Assembly (NCBI GenBank): GCA_031279295.1 | Contig: JAITIT010000065.1 | Span: 1 to 11,238 of the forward strand | Source: Holosporales bacterium | GTDB lineage: Bacteria; Pseudomonadota; Alphaproteobacteria; RUG11792 | DNA: 11,238 nt | Direction of reading: 5' to 3' | Part shown: positions 6,229 to 11,238 of the stretch, piece after piece | Numbering within the stretch: the first letter of the stretch is position 1 | How the letters are laid out: every line of letters begins with the position of its first letter | Made by a program: the position numbers and the translations under genes | The notes under the pieces: generated by a model | Databases searched by the model: none | What the model was told of the DNA's origin: nothing | Seen by the model: only the letters and a program-made list of their open reading frames with translations

Positions 6229-7002
6229 TTATGCTCCTGTTAATATGCCGTACGCTGCTATTATTGCTGCTTGCTTATCCGGCGATGTACGTCTTGCCAG
6301 ATTAGCGAAGCTATGTAGTCTTAACATAACCTCAGCCAGTTCTGCATCACACGTCTTGAAACATGTAAACGTGCAGTACGCAGATAGCACATCGATAAAC
6401 TCCATCATGTGATCTGCGTTCAGCTTCGCAAACTCAATAACGTTTTTACAGCCGGACTCGATGAAGCCCAGCGCTGCATTAATGAATGTACTATCGATAT
6501 GACCCATCGTTTCTCTTACGTATCCAGCTGGATCAGAGGAGGTTGATAACGTGCTGTGTGATGCTTTCTGGATCTTCACACACCTCGATCTAATGGTAGG
6601 GAGTATGGCGAACAGCTTCGTTGTAGTCAAAACAATTATAGAGTCATTCTGCGGTTCCTCCAAAACCTTGAGTAACGCGTTCGCAGCATTCCTTGACATG
6701 CTCTCTGCCCCATCCATCAATACCGCCATCTTGCCGTTGACGTATTTCGTCTGCGACATGAATGCGATAACTCGTCTGGTATCGCCTATTGAAATTTCAG
6801 CCTTGTCGTCGGTAGTACGTATGCCGAGGAAGTTAGGGTATGTGTTCGCGAGAACATGCCTTTCTACCTCCCCTCTCGGGCAGTTAGTATTACCGGTTTG
6901 TAGGTACGATATGACAAGCTCGTATGCAGCTTCTCTGATGGCATTCTTACACGTTCCGTGTACAATAATCCCAGTGCTGTTGGGCATCTTCATTTCAGAC
7001 AT
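6229..7002 (-). CDS. holB: DNA polymerase III delta-prime subunit (HolB-like)
   Basis: This 257-residue clamp-loader-type protein carries the most conserved delta-prime/DnaX block: DGAESMSRNAANALLKVLEEP (97-117), then LTTTKLFAILPTIRSRC (125-141) with the SRC motif that contributes the arginine finger in clamp loaders. Delta-prime is the non-ATP-binding stator of the sliding-clamp loader. Here the P-loop is degenerate (HGTCKNAIREA near residue 15, with no GKS/T), and the zinc-binding cysteine cluster is reduced to a single Cys41, so it could not bind zinc in the usual way. The protein is short compared with about 330 residues in E. coli, with a reduced C-terminal collar domain. The start has GGAG six bases upstream and overlaps the end of the heparinase-like gene by 13 nt. 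It is the last gene of the five-gene string. Confidence 0.88.
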   Translation of the reverse strand: MSEMKMPNSTGIIVHGTCKNAIREAAYELVISYLQTGNTNCPRGEVERHVLANTYPNFLGIRTTDDKAEISIGDTRRVIAFMSQTKYVNGKMAVLMDGAESMSRNAANALLKVLEEPQNDSIIVLTTTKLFAILPTIRSRCVKIQKASHSTLSTSSDPAGYVRETMGHIDSTFINAALGFIESGCKNVIEFAKLNADHMMEFIDVLSAYCTFTCFKTCDAELAEVMLRLHSFANLARRTSPDKQAAIIAAYGILTGA

Positions 7003-8561
7003 TCTATGCTCCAGTTCAGCTCTATCGGGTGCCCAGCGTTGATAGGGAGCCCGATCTCTATGGTGGGATATGCTGTCCTCGACTCGCTGGTAACTATGTT
7101 CGTGTCATCATGCACAAACGTAAACATATACTCGGACGCTCCGATGCTGAGCAGTATGCTCTTCTTGTTGATCTCCCTCATGCGTACTGCCGCTGTGAAC
7201 ACGAATCTAATCCACGCATCCATCCTTATGGATGATAACACAAAGTCTGTACAACCCAGACGCTGGCCGCTTATGGCAAGCTCGACCTCCCTACGCATAG
7301 CGAAATCAAAGAATCTGTTTGGGAACTGCACCTCGCCTTCGAACAGCAGCACATCCCGCTGTGTCGACTTCTTCGTGAATGTTCTGGCACCCTCGTCGAT
7401 CCTAGTGCGAAGGCCGTTGTACAACACCGACATATCGGATCTGTGCAAGACTCTGTTACTTCCAAAGCTAGCTTCGAGATCAAATATGTTAATTCCTGGC
7501 TCAGACGGATGATTGAACTGTGACCTTGCCGTCCTGGCCTTTGTGTTGATGATCACCGCGGACTTTTTAGTCTCTAACTTACAAAACCCAGTCGGTGTAT
7601 CTGCATAACTCCCGATCTCGACAACCGATAGTGCTGTATCTATTATATGGCGGTCAGGCATGAAGGATACTCTGCTGTGCACCGCCGCGCCATGGTGATT
7701 CGATATGCCTCCATCGCACATCCTGAAAAACCTAGTGATATGAGCCATCATCGATATCATGACGACAAACTTACTATCTAGTGTATCTGCAACCGAGTTC
7801 TTCACCACGAACCTGGTTTCCAAGAGGCTTCTGAAAATATGGAAATGATCAGCAGGAGACCCGCCCTTGAACATTCCTACCTCGTCGATACATTCCCCAA
7901 TAATCTCGTACATCTCGTGAGCACTCCGCCCGACTTTTCTATGTTGGTCTGTTTTCATGGAGCAGTAGCAGTAGATCAGCGCCTTCAGGGCGATCAATCT
8001 AGGATACGGATCAGTTTCGGCTTTATAGCATTTTTGTAGATGGGAGAAGTGCTCTGCTAACGATGACAGCACCGTTCTCTGAAACTTATCATTTGCCCCA
8101 GCTGCGAAGAATGGGTACAGCAGGATCCAGTTGACGATTCTCTCCCCTACTACCTCGCTATCCCACGATTCGTTCTCCAGCCAGAACTTTCCTGCTTTCC
8201 TGTAGCTGTTAATGAATGCCGACACCACGTGCCTTACATATTTACGGCTACTATTCCCACCTACCGCCTGGAGATCTCTGATCCACTGAAAGCCGGTTAC
8301 GTACCAAACATTTTTCCGATTCGCCCCTGTAACTGTATCTAGTATGTTGAGCGGCTCAGTATCCCCGTCCACGACGAAACTGCAATCTAGTATTGCCCTT
8401 CCTACCTTCAGGTTCCCAGCCCACGGATCCGTTATGAATTTATTAACATCAAAGATGTTACCGGACCTATTCAGCGATAGCCCATAAAATAGGCTCTCCT
8501 TCAGTAGAGAGATCCTGCAGCAATGCCAGGCGTCTACAGCTTTTTTGAAACTCCATGACAT
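6990..8561 (-). CDS. Heparinase II/III-like (polysaccharide lyase fold) protein
   Basis: At 523 residues the protein has the two-domain plan of the bacterial heparinase II/III family. The N-terminal alpha/alpha toroid is recognisable from WYVTGFQWIRDLQA (about 86-99) and WDSEVVGERIVNWILLYPF (about 132-150). A C-terminal beta-sandwich half contains GSYADTPTGFCKLETKKSAVIINT and FDFAMRREVELAISGQRLGCTDF; the latter matches the family's F-x-HxR-x-L-x-L-x-x-x-G-x-x-L-x-G-x-D, but with Met-Arg where many members have HxR. The usual DGGH-SR-P segment is also weakened (MFKGGSPADHF). Catalysis is therefore doubtful; the family suggests uronic-acid polysaccharide cleavage, but the substrate is unknown. 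There is no signal peptide. The start overlaps the rpe end by 28 nt and the 3' end overlaps holB by 13 nt. Confidence 0.83.
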   Translation of the reverse strand: MSWSFKKAVDAWHCCRISLLKESLFYGLSLNRSGNIFDVNKFITDPWAGNLKVGRAILDCSFVVDGDTEPLNILDTVTGANRKNVWYVTGFQWIRDLQAVGGNSSRKYVRHVVSAFINSYRKAGKFWLENESWDSEVVGERIVNWILLYPFFAAGANDKFQRTVLSSLAEHFSHLQKCYKAETDPYPRLIALKALIYCYCSMKTDQHRKVGRSAHEMYEIIGECIDEVGMFKGGSPADHFHIFRSLLETRFVVKNSVADTLDSKFVVMISMMAHITRFFRMCDGGISNHHGAAVHSRVSFMPDRHIIDTALSVVEIGSYADTPTGFCKLETKKSAVIINTKARTARSQFNHPSEPGINIFDLEASFGSNRVLHRSDMSVLYNGLRTRIDEGARTFTKKSTQRDVLLFEGEVQFPNRFFDFAMRREVELAISGQRLGCTDFVLSSIRMDAWIRFVFTAAVRMREINKKSILLSIGASEYMFTFVHDDTNIVTSESRTAYPTIEIGLPINAGHPIELNWSIECLK

Positions 8562-9199
8562 AGCGCCTTTATTCTCTCTTTCAAATTATCAACCCTGTTC
8601 CCGGAGTTACCGCTAAACAAATAGCTCCCGGCTATAAGTATATCAGCTTCACAGAGCTTTACAAGATCAGTCGTGCTTGGATTAACTCCACCATCAATTG
8701 CAATCTCCACGTTAGCACCACAGACAGACCTCACACAACCAATCCTCTCTGTTATACCTGGTACCATTGCCTGTCCTCCAAAGCCAGGATACACTCCCAT
8801 AACACACACGGTATCGATGAACTCAACATAATCTACAATTTCAAAAACTTTTGTGGTTGGGTTGATTGCTATCCCAACACCAACGCCCGCTTCTTTTATG
8901 CACTTTAAAACGCCTGGTAGGTTGCCTATCTCGCAGTGAACGACTATGCTCTCTACACCATCACATGTGATAGCTTTTATGAAATGAGCCGGTTTACTAA
9001 CCATCATGTGAACAGAAACCGGCAAGTTAGCCGCACCGCAGATCTGCTTTACGGCATCGATACCGAAGGCAATGTTATGTACGAAGTGCCCATCCATTAT
9101 ATCTACGTGAAGCCCATCGATTCCAGCTTCCACAAGCGCTTCAATCTCACCTCCGATATTTAACAGATCACATGACAGCAGTGACGCGTACAGCTTCAC
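8534..9199 (-). CDS. rpe: Ribulose-phosphate 3-epimerase
   Basis: This 221-residue TIM-barrel enzyme interconverts ribulose 5-phosphate and xylulose 5-phosphate in the cytosolic pentose-phosphate pathway. Family motifs are in order: ASLLSCDLLNIG (5-16), GLHVDIMDGHFVHNIAFG (29-46), VSVHMMV (61-67), MGVYPGFGGQAMVP (134-147), VEIAIDGGVNPST (164-176) and AGSYLF. The metal ligands expected for the family are present at H31, D33, H64 and D169, with D33 and D169 also the acid/base pair, so it should be active. The usual VNPGFGGQ reads VYPGFGGQ here. The start is GTG at 9197-9199, overlapping the lolA stop as GTGA. The frame is fixed by the early SLLSCD motif, so no longer start is needed. The product could feed nucleotide sugar supply in an organism with limited carbon metabolism. 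Confidence 0.97.
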   Translation of the reverse strand: MKLYASLLSCDLLNIGGEIEALVEAGIDGLHVDIMDGHFVHNIAFGIDAVKQICGAANLPVSVHMMVSKPAHFIKAITCDGVESIVVHCEIGNLPGVLKCIKEAGVGVGIAINPTTKVFEIVDYVEFIDTVCVMGVYPGFGGQAMVPGITERIGCVRSVCGANVEIAIDGGVNPSTTDLVKLCEADILIAGSYLFSGNSGNRVDNLKERIKALCHGVSKKL

Positions 9200-9849
9200 G
9201 ACTTGCCGTTGGGAAACGTCCCATCTGGAATCTGTCTCTTATCTCCAACCCTTACTGATTCCCTCACAAACCGAAACTCGGTTTGCTTGGGACCATCGCC
9301 GATTTTCCACCCGAGGATACCCTCTATGTTTCCGGTAAGTTCATACTTCGTGAAGATGAGAATCAGATCGCCCCCGGAACATACCGAAGATCCCTTTACC
9401 ATTATGACAAACCCAGAGGTTGAGTTTTCGATGACCTTCACAGTATCAGGTGTGAGTTTCTGTTTCCCTGTTAGTATGGTGTATAGCGGCACACTAGATA
9501 CTGAGTACGTGTATTTCTTTCCGCTCGAGTGATCCGTAACTCCGATCGAGTCCCCAACCATGAGGATTTCCTGGTCGACGCCGAATGTGTATACTATCTT
9601 GACCTTCAGAGTCCCATCTTTAGAAATCCAAACCTTACCACCATATACTACGTTACCGACAAACTGGTGAAACTCAGCAACGAGGTACTTGAGCTTCCTG
9701 AAGTACGTTTCTACCTGTGATATGAGCTGTGCTTCACTCGCTGGCACCTTCCAATCCGCAGAAACACTACTCTCTTTGCTACTAACAAAAGCTGTAGTTA
9801 ATAAAGCCAGAGCCAGCGTTACAATCCTAAGGCCGACATACGCCCCCAC
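9196..9849 (-). CDS. lolA: Outer-membrane lipoprotein carrier protein LolA family
   Basis: The 217-residue protein begins with a signal-peptide-like segment (GLRIVTLALALLTTAFVSS). It continues with the LolA pattern: an amphipathic N-terminal helix (ASEAQLISQVETYFRKL, 37-53), then F-x-Q (60-63), GKVWISKDGTLKVKI (71-85) matching the GK-x-W-x-x-R-P-G-x-F-R strand, LMVGDSIGVTDHSSGKKYTY (96-115), and PLYTILTGK for the usual P-x-x-L-L. LolA is the periplasmic chaperone that ferries lipoproteins from the LolCDE transporter to the outer membrane. The canonical arginine of the R-P-G strand is replaced here by lysine. The only available start is the GTG at 9849, nine bases after the rpsD stop; GAGG inside the end of rpsD may serve as its ribosome binding site. 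Its 3' end overlaps rpe by 4 nt. Confidence 0.82.
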   Translation of the reverse strand: MGAYVGLRIVTLALALLTTAFVSSKESSVSADWKVPASEAQLISQVETYFRKLKYLVAEFHQFVGNVVYGGKVWISKDGTLKVKIVYTFGVDQEILMVGDSIGVTDHSSGKKYTYSVSSVPLYTILTGKQKLTPDTVKVIENSTSGFVIMVKGSSVCSGGDLILIFTKYELTGNIEGILGWKIGDGPKQTEFRFVRESVRVGDKRQIPDGTFPNGKS

Positions 9850-9858
9850 AGTATGTCA

Positions 9859-10470
9859 TTACCTCGAGTAAAACTCGATCACTAAGTTCGGCTCCATCGT
9901 CACTGGGTACGGAACATCCGCTAATTGCGGAACCCTCACAAACCTCCCCTTAAGGCCCTTATCAACATTGCAGTAATCTGGAACATCTCTCTCAGCCGTA
10001 TTGACGGCAGTCAGCGTATTCTCGTTGGTCTTCATTTTGCCGATGATGGATATCTCGTCATCGGCCTTCACCTTGTATGACGGGATGTTCACGCGCTTTC
10101 CGTTAACGGCAACATGCCCATGGTTTATAAGTTGCCTGGCAGCAAAGAACGTAATTGCAAACTTCATGCGGTACACAACGGCATCCAACCTACGCTCCAG
10201 AAGCCCGATGAGATTTTCGGACGTATCTCCGCGCCGCCTAACAGCTTCCTGATAAATCTTCCTGAACTGCTTTTCTCCTATGTTTCCATAGTACCCCTTC
10301 AGCTTCTGCTTTGCATGTAGCTGGATACAGTAATCTGACGGCTTGGATTTGTTTTTTCCATGCTGCCCAGGAGCATAATTTCTCGTATTAAATGGACTCT
10401 TTGCACGCCCCCACAAATTCACACCGAGCCTTCTATCAATCTTGTACTTGGCCTGTACCCTCTTACTCAT
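9859..10470 (-). CDS. rpsD: 30S ribosomal protein S4
   Basis: This 203-residue protein is full-length S4, a primary 16S rRNA-binding protein that nucleates 30S assembly. It has the N-terminal YKIDRRLGVNLWG and NTRNYAPGQHGKNK segments, the YGNIGEKQFRKIYQEA block, and LLERRLDAVVYRMKFA at the start of the S4 RNA-binding domain. That domain continues through ARQLINHGHVAVNGKRVNIPSYKVKADDEISI, and the protein ends VIEFYSR. It lacks the four-cysteine zinc site of some bacterial S4 proteins, giving the zinc-free form. It stands alone here rather than in the alpha ribosomal operon, and heads a five-gene string. In many bacteria S4 represses its own mRNA; the leader of about 54 nt is too short to judge this by eye. 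Confidence 0.98.
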   Translation of the reverse strand: MSKRVQAKYKIDRRLGVNLWGRAKSPFNTRNYAPGQHGKNKSKPSDYCIQLHAKQKLKGYYGNIGEKQFRKIYQEAVRRRGDTSENLIGLLERRLDAVVYRMKFAITFFAARQLINHGHVAVNGKRVNIPSYKVKADDEISIIGKMKTNENTLTAVNTAERDVPDYCNVDKGLKGRFVRVPQLADVPYPVTMEPNLVIEFYSR

Positions 10471-10530
10471 ACCGTGAAAACGACACCTCTAACAATACAA
10501 CGCTAGGCTGCAACCACTCGCACATTTATG

Positions 10531-10559
10531 ATTAGAGCACATACAGCGGCTGTAGTCAA
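10531..10559 (-). promoter_or_regulatory. Sigma-70-type promoter of the rpsD operon
   Basis: On the minus strand TTGACT (10554-10559, five of six consensus matches) is followed by a 17-nt spacer and TCTAAT (10531-10536, five of six matches). The predicted start near 10524 gives a leader of about 54 nt before rpsD. An AGAGCTCT palindrome (10561-10568) lies directly upstream of the -35 box; I cannot assign it a role. Confidence 0.6.
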
Positions 10560-10632
10560 GAGAGCTCTTCATATATTTTCTCCCATATGATAAGAGAGTG
10601 ATTCGTGATAGGGCATATAGCTCTGATTTGTG

Positions 10633-11061
10633 CTACGAGCACCATGTCTGTAAGAGAATGCATATATAACGTCTTTCAGATTTTAGATGATCCCAAATGG
10701 GAGATACGTGATCTTCCTCTAACTGGTGTTCCGGACTGAAAATGAAGCGAAGCCACACCAACAAATGTGCTGCATTGTGCTGGCTTTCGTGGAGCCAAAT
10801 TACTAAGAACTTTTTGAATGCCAAGGACAATGAGTAACTGCTAAAAGCCTGAGTAAACACCACGCTCGGAGAAACATGGGTAGATAAGAGCGAAGCCCCT
10901 GATTGGGAATGTTTGCTTGAGAGGCGAGTTAGAATCTCCAAATATTGAGTACGTTGGTAGGGTTCTGATAATAGGGAGATAATGTGTTTCAATGGTTGGT
11001 GTAAAGAGCATAGGGCATGTTTTTGCTTGATCCTAAAATAGAAATATGCTATACCTAACAA
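10633..11061 (-). CDS. Doubtful 142-residue open reading frame
   Basis: A minus-strand frame opens at a TTG (11059-11061) and runs 142 codons to a stop at 10633. The predicted product is rich in Leu, Ser and His, with several aromatic residues and no motif, signal peptide or membrane domain that I recognise. No ribosome binding site is obvious, and its start would lie on top of the -10 box and predicted transcript start of the candidate RNA on the other strand. It may be a remnant or chance frame; I list it only because no other gene occupies this space. Confidence 0.2.
   Translation of the reverse strand: MLGIAYFYFRIKQKHALCSLHQPLKHIISLLSEPYQRTQYLEILTRLSSKHSQSGASLLSTHVSPSVVFTQAFSSYSLSLAFKKFLVIWLHESQHNAAHLLVWLRFIFSPEHQLEEDHVSPIWDHLKSERRYICILLQTWCS
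11027..11055 (+). promoter_or_regulatory. Promoter-like sequence before the candidate small RNA
   Basis: TTGATC (11027-11032, four of six matches) and TATACC (11050-11055, four of six matches) are separated by exactly 17 nt. A start about seven bases after the -10 box falls at 11061-11062, the first base of the long closing helix of the candidate RNA. That agreement makes it more credible than its modest match to consensus. Confidence 0.4.
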
Positions 11062-11164
11062 AGGTTGGGTGAGTGGTATTTGTAAGTGCCTGTCCCGAAT
11101 CTGGTCAGAGTTTGATTACAGCAGCCACAGGGGCTGCTCTTAGGTTTTACGAAAGCCCAGCCTT
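11061..11164 (+). ncRNA. Candidate structured small RNA, SRP (4.5S) RNA-like
   Basis: Bases 11061-11070 (AAGGTTGGGT) pair with 11155-11164 (GCCCAGCCTT) in a 10-bp helix including two G-U pairs. Inside, further pairs can form: 11084-11089 with 11136-11141 (one mismatch), and GTCCC 11092-11096 with GGGGC 11130-11134. Then comes an asymmetric loop and GGTCAG (11103-11108), 11 bases, AGCAGCC (11120-11126). The spacing and bases match the universal SRP RNA core, where GGTCAG and AGCAGCC flank the symmetric loop bound by the Ffh M domain; two stem pairs differ from E. coli but still pair (G-C, U-A). The overall rod and its length of about 104 nt also fit a bacterial small SRP RNA. Against this, the apical loop is UGAU closed by U-U instead of GGAA, and AGCAGCC can alternatively pair with GGCTGCT (11132-11138). 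It could instead be a 5' leader structure of the next gene. Confidence 0.42.
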
Positions 11165-11238
11165 ATGTCAAGTGTTAGTAACACAATGAAGACCGACGAC
11201 ATCGAACTGTGGAGGACGTACACCAGCAACGTGAACCC
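11165..11238 (+). CDS. Start of a protein, probably Smr-domain family (cut by right edge)
   Basis: The frame opens after the stop at 11141-11143, with ATG codons at 11165 and 11186. From the second, the product begins MKTDDIELWRTYTSNVN and is still open at the window end. The D-I-x-LW-x-x-y/v-x-x-x-V-x-P-like opening is typical of alphaproteobacterial Smr (MutS2 C-terminal-like nuclease) domain proteins, but only about 25 residues are visible, so the family call is tentative. If the upstream RNA is real and ends at 11164, the ATG at 11186 is the better start. A 5-bp hairpin (GTGTT-AGT-AACAC, 11172-11184) lies immediately before that ATG. No clear Shine-Dalgarno precedes either start. Confidence 0.5.
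   Translation, partial: MSSVSNTMKTDDIELWRTYTSNVN

Larger units (their letters stand above)
10471..11060. other. Long stretch without a confident gene
   Basis: Apart from the rpsD promoter and the doubtful reading frame at 10633-11061, I see no gene, tRNA, repeat or mobile element in these 590 bases. Several stops interrupt every plus-strand frame. Long non-coding spacers and remnants of decayed genes are common in Rickettsiales, so this may be either. Confidence 0.5.

Noticed and set aside
6551..7512. Plus-strand frames of 163 and 184 codons opposite holB and the heparinase-like gene.
   Set aside because: Antisense to recognisable proteins, overlapping both genes and their junction, without family features or ribosome binding sites.
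11120..11149. AGCAGCC-ACAGG-GGCTGCT hairpin as a simple rho-independent terminator.
   Set aside because: The following bases are CTTAGGTTTT rather than an immediate U tract, and no plus-strand gene ends just upstream. I kept it as an alternative fold within the candidate small RNA.

Overview
The window looks like chromosome of an Anaplasma-type member of the Rickettsiales, most like A. marginale or a close relative. This is inferred from gene content and protein flavour, not from a database match. The clues are: a transhydrogenase split as in alphaproteobacteria, with a free-standing PntAB; an orphan GspF; two lineage-type exported proteins; a very short LolA; a degenerate DNA polymerase III delta-prime; a compact rpsD-lolA-rpe-heparinase-holB gene string; and a secreted repeat protein reminiscent of Anaplasma surface/appendage proteins. 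I saw no phage, insertion sequence, CRISPR array, rRNA or tRNA.

Layout. Bases 1-675, minus strand: the 5' part of a gene for an exported protein with in-frame 210-bp (70-residue) tandem repeats. It runs off the left edge and has a near-consensus promoter at 708-736. Next, on the plus strand, come pntAB and pntB (887-2640), which share an ATGA overlap. A gspF/pilC-like gene (2681-3844, minus) converges on pntB. Divergent from gspF are two translationally coupled genes for exported, mostly helical proteins of unknown function (3986-5457, plus). After a 167-bp gap with a weak hairpin there is a minus-strand Lrp/AsnC regulator (5625-6095).

From 10470 down to 6229 five minus-strand genes are packed head to tail: rpsD, lolA, rpe, a heparinase II/III-like gene and holB. 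The gap or overlap at each junction is between +9 and -28 nt, and a good sigma-70 promoter lies upstream of rpsD (10531-10559). This looks like one operon joining ribosome assembly, lipoprotein trafficking, pentose-phosphate metabolism, a probable polysaccharide-lyase-fold protein and replication.

The right end (10471-11238) has no confident gene until 11165/11186, where a plus-strand gene begins; its first residues look like an Smr-domain protein. Just before it, 11061-11164 can fold into one long rod closed by a 10-bp helix, begins where a promoter-like sequence predicts a transcript start, and carries GGTCAG-N11-AGCAGCC, the spacing of the universal SRP RNA core. I treat it as a candidate small structured RNA, possibly 4.5S/SRP RNA with an atypical apical loop. 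This RNA and the hidden repeat protein at the left edge are the two most interesting observations.
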